A stretch of 64,000 bases of DNA from an uncultured bacterium (GTDB lineage: Bacteria > Verrucomicrobiota > Lentisphaeria > Victivallales > UBA1829). The notes under the pieces were generated by a model that was not told where the DNA came from, searched no databases, and saw only the letters and a program-made list of their open reading frames with translations. Of this stretch, positions 7,984 through 18,113 are shown one piece after another. Within the stretch, counting starts at the first letter, position 1, and each line of letters begins with the position of its first letter. Made by a program: the position numbers and the translations under genes. The stretch lies in NCBI GenBank assembly GCA_900548385.1, contig URKJ01000024.1, forward strand, positions 1-64,000, in the 5' to 3' direction.

Positions 7984-9189
7984 ATGAAAATCCTGGTAGT
8001 CAATGCCGGCAGTTCGTCACTCAAATTCACGCTCTTCAACATGGAAAACGGAGAAAACGCCGTGCTCGCAAGCGGGCAGGTGGAACGTATCGGCAGCGAT
8101 ACCCCCAACCTGATCTACAAGCGCCCTGACGGGTTCAAAAGCGAAGAGGTCATCAAAATCACCAACCATGGAGAAGCGCTCTCCGAAATCCGCAGGAAAC
8201 TGCTGGATCCGCAGGTAGGAGTCCTCAAGAATCTTTCCGAAGTCGCGGCAATCGGACACCGCGTTCTGCACGGCGGTGAAAAGGTCACCCAGCCGGTGCT
8301 CATCACGCAGGAAGTCAAGGACATTATCCGTGAATGCTTCCCCCTCGGTCCGCTTCACAACCCTGCGAATCTCACCGGAATCGAGGCTTGTGAAAAAGAC
8401 TTCCCCGGCGTTCCGAACGTCGGCGTGTTCGATACCCAGTTTCATCAGACCATGCCCCCGGAAGCCTATCTCTATGCAATCCCGTATGATTACTACAAGC
8501 AGTTCGGCATCCGTAAATACGGTTTCCACGGAACCAGCCATCATTATGTGACTCTTTCCACTGCGGAATTTCTCGGCAAAAAACCGGAAGACACCACGAT
8601 CATCACCTGCCACCTCGGAAACGGCTGTTCGATGGCGGCGGTCAAAAACGGCAAAGTCATCGACACCACCATGGGACTCACCCCGCTGGAAGGCCTGATG
8701 ATGGGAACCCGGTCCGGCGACCTCGACCCCGCCGCGGTGCTCCGTCTCATCGAACTCGGCCACAGCCGCGAGGAAGTCGACAAAATCCTCAACAAGAAAT
8801 CCGGTCTTCTCGGAATCGGCGGCATCAACAGCGGTGACATGCGCGACATGATCAACGCCGCCGCAGAAGGCAAGGAACAGGCGGAACTGGCGATCCGGAT
8901 GTTCGTCCGCCGCGTCATCAAATACATCGGTTCCTACTACGTCCTGCTCGGCGGCGCGGAGGCTCTCGTCTTCACCGGCGGCATCGGCGAATATTCCGTG
9001 CCCATCCGCCAGCGCGTCATGGAAGGTCTCGGAGCGCTGAATATCCGGATCGACGACGGGAAGAACAACGCCTGTTTCGGCAAAAAAGGCGTCATCTCCA
9101 CCGACGACAGCGCATGGAAAGCGATCGTCATGCCGACCAACGAAGAGCTCATGATTGCGCTCTCCACCATGCGGGTTCTCGGCAAATAA
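7984..9189 (+). CDS. ackA: Acetate kinase
   Basis: A 401-residue enzyme that interconverts acetyl phosphate + ADP with acetate + ATP in fermentation. It has the family signatures MKILVVNAGSSSLKFTLF at the start, YGFHGTSHHYV, and GTRSGDLDPAAVL; the ending FTGGIGEYSVPIR is also typical. Length is normal (about 400). The start is ATG 7984 with AAGGA at 7970-7974; a TTG 21 bases earlier is rejected. No phosphotransacetylase gene is next to it. A strong terminator follows. Confidence 0.96.
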   Translation: MKILVVNAGSSSLKFTLFNMENGENAVLASGQVERIGSDTPNLIYKRPDGFKSEEVIKITNHGEALSEIRRKLLDPQVGVLKNLSEVAAIGHRVLHGGEKVTQPVLITQEVKDIIRECFPLGPLHNPANLTGIEACEKDFPGVPNVGVFDTQFHQTMPPEAYLYAIPYDYYKQFGIRKYGFHGTSHHYVTLSTAEFLGKKPEDTTIITCHLGNGCSMAAVKNGKVIDTTMGLTPLEGLMMGTRSGDLDPAAVLRLIELGHSREEVDKILNKKSGLLGIGGINSGDMRDMINAAAEGKEQAELAIRMFVRRVIKYIGSYYVLLGGAEALVFTGGIGEYSVPIRQRVMEGLGALNIRIDDGKNNACFGKKGVISTDDSAWKAIVMPTNEELMIALSTMRVLGK

Positions 9190-9213
9190 CCGGCACCGGC
9201 AAAAATCCACAGG

Positions 9214-9249
9214 GCGGCGTTCGCGGAATCCGGAACGCCGCTTTTTTTT
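9214..9249 (+). terminator. Rho-independent terminator after ackA
   Basis: A perfect 9-bp stem (GCGGCGTTC / GAACGCCGC) with a 10-base loop and eight T. It ends only 1 base before the ribosome site of the next gene, so it may also attenuate read-through into that gene. Confidence 0.9.
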
Positions 9250-9262
9250 CGGAGAACGGTTC

Positions 9263-9907
9263 ATGAAAACAACAGAAATCATCCTGATCCGTCACGGGGA
9301 AACGGTTGCAAACGCCCGGCACATCATTCAGGGACAAACCGATACCCTGCTGAACGAAACCGGCGAGCATCAGGCGGAACGGATCGCCGGACGACTGCGC
9401 GATATGGAATTCACCGCGATCTATGCCAGTGATCTGAAACGGGCAATGCGGACGGCGGAAGTGATCGCGCGTCCGCACGGAAACGCCGTCATTCCCTGCC
9501 CCGGACTGCGGGAATGGCATCTCGGAGCATGGCAGGGAAAAACAATCGGAGAAGTCGCGGAACTCTATCCGGACGAATACCGGAATTTCTCTCAGGATTC
9601 TCCGGAAACGCTCATCACCGGAGGAGAAAGCCGCCGGGAAGTTCAGCGGCGCGTTTCAGAGACGCTCACCACCCTTGCGCAGCGTCATCCGGGCGGACGC
9701 CTCCTTCTGGTTTCGCACGGCGGCGCAATCGGGATGATCCTGCGGCATATCCTGCACGCGGAACAGCTCGCATTTCCCCGCCGCCCGCGGACGGAGAACG
9801 CCTCTTTCTCCAAAGTGCTTTATTATGAAGACGGCACCTGGCAGCTTGCCTGCTGGAATGACGTTTCTCATCTGCGCGGCCTCGTCAACGATGCGGGAAA
9901 ATGGTAA
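9263..9907 (+). CDS. Histidine phosphatase / phosphoglycerate mutase-like protein
   Basis: A 214-residue member of the histidine phosphatase superfamily. LIRHGETVAN gives the phospho-accepting histidine, IYASDLKRAMRTAE the second arginine motif, and LLLVSHGGAIGMI the second histidine. Members include cofactor-dependent phosphoglycerate mutase, CobC and general phosphatases; the substrate cannot be read here. The start is ATG 9263 with GGAG at 9251-9254. It sits between acetate kinase and fructose-bisphosphate aldolase, which fits central carbon metabolism but does not prove it. Confidence 0.88.
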   Translation: MKTTEIILIRHGETVANARHIIQGQTDTLLNETGEHQAERIAGRLRDMEFTAIYASDLKRAMRTAEVIARPHGNAVIPCPGLREWHLGAWQGKTIGEVAELYPDEYRNFSQDSPETLITGGESRREVQRRVSETLTTLAQRHPGGRLLLVSHGGAIGMILRHILHAEQLAFPRRPRTENASFSKVLYYEDGTWQLACWNDVSHLRGLVNDAGKW

Positions 9908-10006
9908 TTTTGCGCTGAAAAAAACGGTTCACGCTTGAATTTTCCGAAACTTGTGACATATTTCCGTTATATTCGTTATCAACTTGAAAAACGAAAGGAC
10001 TACAAG

Positions 10007-10984
10007 ATGGTAAACTACAAAGATCTCGGTCTCGTCAACACGAAAGAGATGTTCGCAAAAGCCATGAAAGGCGGCTATGCGATCCCGGCGTTCAACTTTA
10101 ACAACATGGAACAGCTTCAGGCGATCATCCAGGCTTGCACGGAAACGGAATCCCCCGTTATCCTTCAGGTCTCCAAAGGTGCGCGTCAGTATGCCAACCA
10201 GACTCTCCTCCGCTACATGGCGCAGGGCGCTGTTGAATACTCCAGAGAGATCAGCGGCGGCAAGCCCGTTCCCATCTGTCTCCACCTTGACCATGGCGAC
10301 TCTTTCGAAACCTGCAAGAGCTGTATTGAGTTCGGTTTCTCCTCCGTCATGATCGACGGTTCCCACTTCTCCTTTGAAGAAAACATCGCGCTGACCAAGA
10401 AGGTCGTCGAATTCGCCCACCAGTACGACGTCACCGTCGAAGGCGAACTCGGCAAACTCGCGGGCGTGGAAGATGACGTCAAATCCGACGAACACGTCTT
10501 CACCCAGCCGTCCGAAGTTCAGGCGTTCCTCGCCGGAACCGGAGTGGATTCCCTCGCGATCGCAATCGGGACCTCCCACGGAGCTTACAAGTTCAAACCC
10601 GGAACGGACCCGAAGATCCGTCTCGACATTCTCAAAGAAATCGAAGAGAAGATCCCCGGATTCCCGATCGTTCTTCACGGATCCTCCAGCGTTCCGCAGG
10701 ACCTCGTCAAGATCATCAACGACAACGGCGGAAAACTCAAAGATGCGATCGGCATCAGCGAAGAACAGCTCCGCCTCGCCGCGAAGAGCGCCGTCTGCAA
10801 GATCAACATCGACTCCGATGGACGTCTTGCCATGACCGCCGCGATCCGCAAGGTCTTCAATGAGAAGCCGGCGGAATTCGATCCGAGAAAGTATCTCGGT
10901 CCCGCACGCGATGCTCTCAAAGAGCTCTACAAGCACAAAGTCATCAACGTTCTCGGTTCCGCCGGACACGCTTACGACAAATAA
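10007..10984 (+). CDS. fba: Class II fructose-bisphosphate (or tagatose-bisphosphate) aldolase
   Basis: A 325-residue zinc-dependent aldolase of glycolysis. Motifs: YAIPAFNFNNMEQLQA, the zinc/catalytic HLDHGDSFE, MIDGSHFSFEENI, VEGELGKLAGVEDDV, AIGTSHGAYKF and VLHGSSSVPQDL. It is of the compact class IIB type by length. The start is ATG 10007 (MVNYKDLGL), preceded by AAAGGA; the 24-residue upstream extension has no site. A terminator follows the gene. Confidence 0.93.
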   Translation: MVNYKDLGLVNTKEMFAKAMKGGYAIPAFNFNNMEQLQAIIQACTETESPVILQVSKGARQYANQTLLRYMAQGAVEYSREISGGKPVPICLHLDHGDSFETCKSCIEFGFSSVMIDGSHFSFEENIALTKKVVEFAHQYDVTVEGELGKLAGVEDDVKSDEHVFTQPSEVQAFLAGTGVDSLAIAIGTSHGAYKFKPGTDPKIRLDILKEIEEKIPGFPIVLHGSSSVPQDLVKIINDNGGKLKDAIGISEEQLRLAAKSAVCKINIDSDGRLAMTAAIRKVFNEKPAEFDPRKYLGPARDALKELYKHKVINVLGSAGHAYDK

Positions 10985-11012
10985 TCTCTGCCGTACAGCA
11001 CTGATGAATTCA

Positions 11013-11042
11013 AGCTCCGCCCCGCGCGGAGCTTTTTATTTT
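11013..11042 (+). terminator. Terminator after fba
   Basis: A perfect 8-bp stem AGCTCCGC / GCGGAGCT, 5-base loop, then a T-rich tail. Confidence 0.85.
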
Positions 11043-11065
11043 TCCTGAAAATTCCGCGATCTCCC

Positions 11066-11094
11066 TTGCAAAAACAGACGATTCATGATACATT
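11066..11094 (+). promoter_or_regulatory. Promoter of the GH36-like gene
   Basis: TTGCAA (11066-11071), 17 bases, TACATT (11089-11094), about 33 bases before the ATG. Confidence 0.5.
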
Positions 11095-11127
11095 GTAATT
11101 CATTTCATAAACCAGACAGGAAACGCC

Positions 11128-13014
11128 ATGCACATTGAATTGAAAAACTCATTTGTCGGGATCAAAATCTCGCTGACGCCCTTTTTCCGCATCGACTCTT
11201 TCACCGATCTCAAATCCGGAAGAAACATGCTCTCAACCGGAGAGGCTCAGCTCCTCGCCGACCGTAAACGCCTCGGAGATTTTCAACTGACCGACACCCG
11301 GCAGACTCCCGGCGGCTATGAATTCGTCTGGAAAGTCGGCCCCGTCACGCTGACCCGCCACCTCTTTTTTTATCAGGACGCCCCCGCGCTGCGCTGGTAT
11401 GATACGTTCACCACGGAATCCGACTGCGCCGCAATGTACTATTCCACGCTCGTAAACGCCGTTTTTCATGCACGTTACGACGATGCGGAGGTCATCAACT
11501 TCTATTCCTGCAGCGACCAGTCCAACCACCGTATGCGGAAATCGTCCGCAAAACCGGGCAAGAATGTCGGAGCCTACTTCACCGGAAACGGCATGTTCCT
11601 CTACAAGGAAGGACCGATGCCCGACTGCCAGCCGATCCCCTGCGAATACGATTTTCTCTACGATCCCGAAACCAATACCGTGGAAATGCTCGGACTCGGT
11701 TTCGACAATCTCCGCAAGGATGAGCCGCGGCGCTCAAACGGCGTCGTAATCGGGCTTACCCGTGACTTCGGGCTCCAGCGCTACTGGCTCGAACGTTACT
11801 CGGATTACCCGGCAGACACCGCAACGGAGGTGCTCTCCAATTCCTGGCCGGATCTGACTTTTGGCGTTACCGAAGCCGCAATCACGAAAGAACTGCATGC
11901 CGCCGCAAAATCCGGCATCAACGTCGTTTTTATTGATGACGGCTGGTTTTCCACGTTCATGGGCGAAATCGACGAAATCAAGTTCCCGAACAAATTCACC
12001 CGGCTCGCGGAAATCGCACGCGGATACGGAATCGAACTCGGTCTCTGGTGCAATCCGCTCGGAATGGACTCCCGCGACAAACGCGTCATGGAATGGGACG
12101 GCGCGGAGCGTCACGACACGATGCTGGAAAAAAATCCCTGGAACTGGCTCGCCCGGAACAAGGACTACCATCCCGCCGAACAGGTCGCCGGAGCGGAACG
12201 CACCTATTATTCCGCCGACCTCATGAATCCCGGTTATTTTGAGCACATCAAAAACAAACTTGCAGCGCTGCACCGCGACTACGGGATCCGTCATTTCAAA
12301 TTCGACCTGTACCGTCTGGCCGCTTACGATACGCTCCTCGGCGACGCCCAGATGCACTACGAGGCCTACCGCGCCCTGCTGGAAGCCCTGAAGCGGGAAA
12401 TCCCCGGGCTCGTCATCTCGATGGACGTCACCCGCAACAGCCGTCCGAATTTCGATTTCGCGCTTGATTACGGACGCCTGTTCCTCGAAAACCGCGGACG
12501 CAACATTCCCGATCACCGTTACTACCACCCGTACATGGCGCTTGGCAACCTCTGGTACACGCTCAAATACGCACCGGTCAGCCATTGTGAGATTGAGATG
12601 ATGCCGCAGGCGACGGATTATCCGCTTGAATACATCCTCGGAACCACAATCTTTGCCTCGCCGCTCTACTGGGGCGTAATCGACAATACCCCGGCGGAGC
12701 GTCAGGCGGAAATGAAAGCGTTCTATGAAATGATCGCACCGTACCGCCGGAAATTTGCCGGTTATCTCACGACATCCGGCGGAGAAATGCCGCTCAAAGG
12801 CACCTGGAGCTCAATCGTATCGGTCGCACCGGACTACAGCGAAGGATTCATTGCGGTCTACCGCAACGGAGCGGAAAGCTCCGATTTTGAATTTGAGCTT
12901 CCGTTCGGCAGAGAAGTGGAAAAAATCTTCGGCGGCGGTTCCGCCACCGTGGAAGGCAATAAACTGAAAGCGATTCTCCCGGAACTCTATTCCTGCGCGC
13001 TCTACCGGTTCTGA
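11128..13014 (+). CDS. GH36-like alpha-galactosidase (clan GH-D), cytoplasmic
   Basis: A 628-residue protein with an N-terminal beta-sandwich (about 1-220) and a TIM-barrel typical of GH36/clan D. Motifs: VVFIDDGWFSTFMGEI, GIELGLWCNPLG, and RHFKFDLYR, where Asp393 in the KFD motif fits the catalytic nucleophile. The acid/base region (SRPNFDFALDYGRLFLENRG) diverges from classical GH36, so the true substrate may be other than alpha-galactosides. There is no signal peptide. ATG 11128 follows AGGAAA. It stands alone between terminators. Confidence 0.8.
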   Translation: MHIELKNSFVGIKISLTPFFRIDSFTDLKSGRNMLSTGEAQLLADRKRLGDFQLTDTRQTPGGYEFVWKVGPVTLTRHLFFYQDAPALRWYDTFTTESDCAAMYYSTLVNAVFHARYDDAEVINFYSCSDQSNHRMRKSSAKPGKNVGAYFTGNGMFLYKEGPMPDCQPIPCEYDFLYDPETNTVEMLGLGFDNLRKDEPRRSNGVVIGLTRDFGLQRYWLERYSDYPADTATEVLSNSWPDLTFGVTEAAITKELHAAAKSGINVVFIDDGWFSTFMGEIDEIKFPNKFTRLAEIARGYGIELGLWCNPLGMDSRDKRVMEWDGAERHDTMLEKNPWNWLARNKDYHPAEQVAGAERTYYSADLMNPGYFEHIKNKLAALHRDYGIRHFKFDLYRLAAYDTLLGDAQMHYEAYRALLEALKREIPGLVISMDVTRNSRPNFDFALDYGRLFLENRGRNIPDHRYYHPYMALGNLWYTLKYAPVSHCEIEMMPQATDYPLEYILGTTIFASPLYWGVIDNTPAERQAEMKAFYEMIAPYRRKFAGYLTTSGGEMPLKGTWSSIVSVAPDYSEGFIAVYRNGAESSDFEFELPFGREVEKIFGGGSATVEGNKLKAILPELYSCALYRF

Positions 13015-13034
13015 GACGGCAGAAAACAAAACAT

Positions 13035-13070
13035 AAAAGGCGGAAAACGCAGATCGTTTTCCGCCTTTTT
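13035..13070. terminator. Bidirectional terminator
   Basis: A perfect 15-bp stem (AAAAGGCGGAAAACG and its complement) with a 5-base loop, A-run on one side and T-run on the other, between two convergent genes. Confidence 0.9.
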
Positions 13071-13082
13071 CATTGCGCCGGA

Positions 13083-14678
13083 TCAAAAACCGACGTCAAC
13101 GCCGACTGCGCGGAGGAAGATGATGAAAATCGCCACCGGTGCAAAAAAACGGATGATGATCGACCAGAGCGACAACAGGGTCAGTCCGTGATTCCGCGAT
13201 GTCCGGTACAGCGGCTCGCCGCGGAAACCGGACAGCAGGGTAATCAGATTGACGTCGGGACACGCCTTCTCCGATCCGATCCGCAGTTCACGGGCGGCCT
13301 TGCGCGATCCCCACACCCAACCGATGAACAGGGAAATCGCAAGTCCGCCGATCGGCAGCATCCAGTTCGACGTCAGATAGTCCAACGTATCAAAGAAACT
13401 CGCGGGAATATGTTTTTCCCCGAAAATAAACGCCAGCGCATCCCGGACAACCGGGATATGCCGCCAATGGGAAATGCTGACTGCGGAAAGCAGACCGAAC
13501 ACGGATACGCCGCTGAAACAAACCGCCAACGATTTACGCCGTCCCCATTTCAGTTCATCCATAAAAAACGAAATTCCGTTTTGAAGCAGGGCAACGCCGC
13601 TTGTCACCGCTCCGATCGTAAGCATCAGGAAGAACAGTCCCGCCCAAAGCCAGCCGGTTCCGCCGGGGAAATGATTGAACGTCGCCGGCAGAATCTTGAA
13701 AATCAGGCTGGGCCCGGCTCCGGGATCAAAGCCCATTGCAAACACCGCGGGGAAAATGGCGAGTCCGGCAAGAATCGCCGCCAGCGTATCAAGCCCCATC
13801 ACCCAGATGGAAGCGGCAAAAATATTCTGTTCCTTCTTCATATAACTGCCGTATGTGACCGTGATCCCCATGCCGAGACTCAGCGAATAAAAGCAGTGAC
13901 CGAGCGCTTCCAGAACTCCCGACGCAGTCAGCTTGGAGAAATCCGGGTGCAGGAAAAAGCGAACCCCTTTCCATGCACCGGGAAGCGTCACGCTCCGCGC
14001 AATCACCGCCAGCAGCAGGATGAACAGAAGCGGCATCAGAATCTTCGACCACTTTTCAATCCCTTTCTGCACTCCGCCGAACAGCATGGCTCCGCAACAA
14101 AGCATAAAGACGAGAAAACAGAGAATCACGCGCCACGGCGTTTCGATAAAAAGACCGAATGCGTTTTCAGCGGCATTCACATCCTGATAATTCAGCTCCC
14201 CGGCAAACGAGCGGAACGTATAGTCGATGATCCACCCGCCCACAACAGCGTAATAAGAGAGAATCACCAGTGCACCGAAAATCGCGAGAAGCCCGAACGC
14301 GGCAAACTGATATTTCAGCAGCAGGAGCCCGGCGATCAGCGACACCGCCCCGAATCCGTACTGCTGCACGCAGATCATGCACAATCCGCCGAGCAGAAGC
14401 CCGCCGGCAATCGTATCGCAGATGACGGAACGGCGCAGCTGGAGTCTCCGGTACGCGCCGAACGCGTTCAGCCGGGTGCGGCGTCCGATCGTCATTTCAC
14501 AGATCATCACGGGAACGCCGAGCAGCAGAATGCAGGCGAGATAAATGATCACAAACGCTCCGCCACCGTTCATCCCGGTAATATAAGGAAATTTCCACAC
14601 ATTGCCGAGCCCGATCGCAGAGCCGACAGTCGCCATGATAAATCCGAAGGTACTGCCCCAGTTTTCCCGTTTTTCCAT
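13083..14678 (-). CDS. Neurotransmitter:sodium symporter (SNF) family transporter
   Basis: A 531-residue polytopic membrane protein of the LeuT fold. The signature is at the start: WGSTFGFIMATVGSAIGLGNVWKFPYITG, then GGGAFVIIYLACILLLGVPVMICE. About 11-12 membrane helices are apparent. These proteins import amino acids or related solutes with sodium; the substrate is not predictable. The start is ATG 14678 (MEKRENWG) with a GGAAGAGAG site; 45 extra upstream codons are AT-rich and look non-coding. It is monocistronic. Confidence 0.93.
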   Translation of the reverse strand: MEKRENWGSTFGFIMATVGSAIGLGNVWKFPYITGMNGGGAFVIIYLACILLLGVPVMICEMTIGRRTRLNAFGAYRRLQLRRSVICDTIAGGLLLGGLCMICVQQYGFGAVSLIAGLLLLKYQFAAFGLLAIFGALVILSYYAVVGGWIIDYTFRSFAGELNYQDVNAAENAFGLFIETPWRVILCFLVFMLCCGAMLFGGVQKGIEKWSKILMPLLFILLLAVIARSVTLPGAWKGVRFFLHPDFSKLTASGVLEALGHCFYSLSLGMGITVTYGSYMKKEQNIFAASIWVMGLDTLAAILAGLAIFPAVFAMGFDPGAGPSLIFKILPATFNHFPGGTGWLWAGLFFLMLTIGAVTSGVALLQNGISFFMDELKWGRRKSLAVCFSGVSVFGLLSAVSISHWRHIPVVRDALAFIFGEKHIPASFFDTLDYLTSNWMLPIGGLAISLFIGWVWGSRKAARELRIGSEKACPDVNLITLLSGFRGEPLYRTSRNHGLTLLSLWSIIIRFFAPVAIFIIFLRAVGVDVGF

Positions 14679-14884
14679 TATTCTCTCTTCCGTTCCATAA
14701 TTTTTACTCACAAATTTTCCTAATTTAACCCGAAAACCGGATATTTCAACCTTTTTTTCAAAATATCGGATTTTTTCATTTGTTAAAATCCTGTTTTTGG
14801 TGTATATATACAATGAAACAGTGTAATCCGCCGGAAAGCGGCCCCGGCCCCGCTCCCCGGCATCATCCGGACCATGGAGTCTTC

Positions 14885-15949
14885 ATGCCGTCAATCTCCG
14901 TCATATTCCCCGTTTACAATACAGAACCGTATCTGCCGGAAGCGCTGGATTCTCTGGCGGCGCAGACGATCCGGGATTTCGAACTGGTCGCCGTCAACGA
15001 CGGTTCCACCGACCGCTCCGGCGAAATTCTGCGGGAATACGCCGGGCGTTTTCCGCAAATGAAGATCATCACGCAGGAAAACCGCGGTCATACGACGGCG
15101 CTCAACACCGGGCTCCGCAACGCGGACGGGCAATACATCGCCTTTGTCGATTCCGATGACTGGGTCGCTCCGGTCATGCTGGAGCATCTGCTCCGAACGG
15201 CGGAAGCAAGCGGCGCGGATCTCGTCCAGTGCGGTTATGCCTCCGTCTATCCGGATTGCACGATCCCGCGCCAATCCCTCTGGGCGTGCACCCGCTCCGG
15301 ACGGCGCGGAGTTTCTCTCGCGGAATGCCCCGAACTGCTTTTTCTGGACAATGTGAACTGCAACAAGCTGTATCGCCGTTCCATGCTCGACCGCTTCGGT
15401 ATCGAATTCGATCCCGAACTGAAAATGGCGGGCGATCTGCCGTTCTTCTTTCAGACTCTGCTGACCGCCAACCGGATCGCCGTAACCGGCGACGTTCTCT
15501 ATTTCTACCGTCAGCAGCGGGCGGGGCAGATGACCGCCCACTCCAGCCGGAACTGTTTCTGCGTGTTCCGCGCCTACGAAAACACCTGCCGCTTCATCGC
15601 GGAACACCGTTTCGATTACATCCATCCGTATCTTCTGCATTCGGCTTTGAGCCTGTTCGCCTACATGTACGAAAAGCTGACGCCGGAACTGCAGGATGAA
15701 TTTTTCCGGCGGATGAACGCTTATTTCCGCGGACTCGGCATTCCGGAGCGCTCCCCGATTCCGGCGGGACCGTGGCGCGGTGTCTCCCTGCCCGACAAAA
15801 TCCGCTGGGGAATACTGCGCATTCTTCACCCGGCGGCGCTCCGCGCAATCCTGCGGGAACGGAAAACGGCGTATGACCGGACCATTGCCGCGCGCCGTTT
15901 TTTCCTCGAAACTTTCCGGAAAGCCGCCTCGGTTCTGCCTGTCCGCTGA
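14885..15949 (+). CDS. Family 2 glycosyltransferase
   Basis: A 354-residue GT2 enzyme: MPSISVIFPVYNTEPYLPEALDSL, then VNDGSTDRSGEIL, NRGHTTALNTGL and the metal-binding FVDSDDW. The rest shows NCNKLYRR and a basic C terminus with no clear membrane helix. It probably adds a sugar to a surface glycan. The start is ATG 14885 with GGAG at 14876-14879. It stops directly against the stop of the convergent GH78-like gene. Confidence 0.88.
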   Translation: MPSISVIFPVYNTEPYLPEALDSLAAQTIRDFELVAVNDGSTDRSGEILREYAGRFPQMKIITQENRGHTTALNTGLRNADGQYIAFVDSDDWVAPVMLEHLLRTAEASGADLVQCGYASVYPDCTIPRQSLWACTRSGRRGVSLAECPELLFLDNVNCNKLYRRSMLDRFGIEFDPELKMAGDLPFFFQTLLTANRIAVTGDVLYFYRQQRAGQMTAHSSRNCFCVFRAYENTCRFIAEHRFDYIHPYLLHSALSLFAYMYEKLTPELQDEFFRRMNAYFRGLGIPERSPIPAGPWRGVSLPDKIRWGILRILHPAALRAILRERKTAYDRTIAARRFFLETFRKAASVLPVR

Positions 15950-18103
15950 TCAGTCGAACGAATGGCATCCCGCCCCGAACCGGAACGTCTTCCCCCCGCG
16001 AATCACCTCCGCTTCGGTCCCGGCGGGAACCAGAAGCGTATAGACTCCGTTCTCCAGTATCAGCGCAATTTCCCCGTGCGGAGTGGGAACGACTGTCCGG
16101 AACGATGTCAGATCAACCGGATCCGGGTTGACCGTAAACCGTCGGAAACCGGGCTCTGCCGGCTTGATTCCCGCAATTTCCGACGGCAGCAGGCAGCACG
16201 GCCCGGCGGTCCAGCCGTGACAGAAACTGATATGAGGCGCCCGGCACTCCGTATTCCGTTTCGTAATATCCGGATACTCCGCGGCATACATTCCCTCATA
16301 CAACGTGTCGGCTCCGCAGGCGAGCAGATTCCCCCAGTTCCTGCGGATCAGAGCAAGAGCTTCGATGGAATTTCCCTCGGCAAACAGCGATTCGATCACC
16401 TCGAAAAGCCCCGTGGAGTGCTTGTAAAGCGTCGTTTTCTCTTTCAGCGGCTTCTCCGCCAGCAGAGCCTGTACGGCGGGTCCGGTCTTTGCGATCCGGG
16501 ATTCATAACGGCACACTCCTTCCGTATCTCCGGCAACCCCGCATACCTCCCGCGATGCCCGCAGCGCCCGCAGGTAGAGCTCATTGAGAAACGGGTCTTC
16601 GCCGCTGGTATTGTCGAGCACCACCATCCATACGCCGAGAGGATTCGGCGGCACACGGATCAATCCGTTCTCCCCGGCACGCTCCGTCATCCAATCCGTC
16701 GCACGGCAGAGATACGGTTTCATCTCAAGCAGGAACTCCCGGTCGCCGGTATACCAATAATAATCATGCATCGCGATCACCCACCACGCATTGTAATCCC
16801 AAAGCAGGGAAGTTCCGGTCCCCCATGCGGAACCGATCGCGCCGTCCGCATACCGGCACTCAGCAATGGACCGCATACAGAACCGGAACAGTTCGGTATC
16901 GCCGAACAGATAATAATTGTACAGCGCCTCGGCACGCGTATCGCCAACCCACAGCAGACGGTCCCGCTTGACCGCGTCGAGCCAGTATTCCTGCATACAG
17001 AGATGAAGCGTCTTGCGCCCTGCCGTCCAAATCCGGTTCAGTTCCGGGTCGGAACAGCAGAACCAGCCGCGATAAGCCACTGAATAAAGCGAACTGCGGA
17101 CATGAAAACCATCCGCCTCCACCTCCGCCGGACAATTCAGGAACTCGATCCGGACAAAACGGAATCCGCTCCGCATCCGGCTCTCCCACTCCTGCACTCC
17201 CGGTTGAAGCGAAACGGTCTCCACCAGCATCCGGTGCAAAGGCTCCTCCGGCGGCGGTTCATGAAAACACTCCTCCAGCATCTCTCCGTAAACCAGACGG
17301 AAGCGGACGATTTTTTCCGACCGGGTCCGCATCCGGAAAAAACCGCAGCACTCCCCGCCGAAATCCACGCAGAACTCCGGTCCCTCGCGAAGCCCCGGAG
17401 CGGAAACAACCGCCTTGAGCCCGTCGATCCGGAGCCGCCCGTTTTTCGCATCCTTCTCCGGAATGCCGACCGCCGGAACAAATCCGGCTGGATAGGCTGC
17501 TGCACTCTCCGCATATCCGGGGCCGACAAGCGCCTCCACCTCCGCCGACGGACGGAATGAAACCGGCGGTTTGGTATAAAACGGGGAATCGACGAATTTC
17601 GGAATCTCTCCAAAGAAAAACGGGGAGCACCGGAGCGGAGAAATCACCGCTTCCGGATTGCTTCCGGGTCGCGTTGACCACTGTGGCGCCCCGGCGCACT
17701 CCATCGGCATCTGAACCGGAGCAGACCACGCGGAATCGTCATATCCGGGAAGCATCCACCCCCAGAATTCGGAATCCGCGACTTTCCATGTTTCATCGGA
17801 GCAAATGGACGTTGCATCGTCCAGCAGGAGTTCAAACGCAAAACCGCGGTGTCCGGCACTGTTGATCCCGTGCACCGCGATCACATTGCCGCCCGGTTTC
17901 AGATACAAATGCACATGATAATCCCGCGTGTTGTTCCACTCGTCGACATGCGCAACAAAACGTCCGTTGAGAAACAGCTCATACCCGGTATCGACAAAGA
18001 TCCTTAAAACCGCACGTTCCGGCTGTTTCTTCAATTCAAACGTTTTACGGAAAAACGCTTCTTTCGCACAACGTCCCCACAACTGACCGACTCTCTTTTC
18101 CAT
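15950..18103 (-). CDS. GH78-like alpha-L-rhamnosidase
   Basis: A 717-residue protein with N-terminal sandwich domains (FVDTGYELFLNGRFVAHVDEW, typical of rhamnosidase N domains) and an (alpha/alpha)6 barrel from about residue 360. AVKRDRLLWVGDTRAEAL matches the GH78 motif that holds acidic catalytic residues, and FCHGWTAGPCCLLPSEIAGI with EPGFRRFTVNPDP fits the end of the family. There is no signal peptide, so cytoplasmic. ATG 18103 follows GGGAGA. A LacI-type palindrome sits directly upstream (18114-18127). Confidence 0.78.
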   Translation of the reverse strand: MEKRVGQLWGRCAKEAFFRKTFELKKQPERAVLRIFVDTGYELFLNGRFVAHVDEWNNTRDYHVHLYLKPGGNVIAVHGINSAGHRGFAFELLLDDATSICSDETWKVADSEFWGWMLPGYDDSAWSAPVQMPMECAGAPQWSTRPGSNPEAVISPLRCSPFFFGEIPKFVDSPFYTKPPVSFRPSAEVEALVGPGYAESAAAYPAGFVPAVGIPEKDAKNGRLRIDGLKAVVSAPGLREGPEFCVDFGGECCGFFRMRTRSEKIVRFRLVYGEMLEECFHEPPPEEPLHRMLVETVSLQPGVQEWESRMRSGFRFVRIEFLNCPAEVEADGFHVRSSLYSVAYRGWFCCSDPELNRIWTAGRKTLHLCMQEYWLDAVKRDRLLWVGDTRAEALYNYYLFGDTELFRFCMRSIAECRYADGAIGSAWGTGTSLLWDYNAWWVIAMHDYYWYTGDREFLLEMKPYLCRATDWMTERAGENGLIRVPPNPLGVWMVVLDNTSGEDPFLNELYLRALRASREVCGVAGDTEGVCRYESRIAKTGPAVQALLAEKPLKEKTTLYKHSTGLFEVIESLFAEGNSIEALALIRRNWGNLLACGADTLYEGMYAAEYPDITKRNTECRAPHISFCHGWTAGPCCLLPSEIAGIKPAEPGFRRFTVNPDPVDLTSFRTVVPTPHGEIALILENGVYTLLVPAGTEAEVIRGGKTFRFGAGCHSFD

Positions 18104-18113
18104 TTTTTCTCCC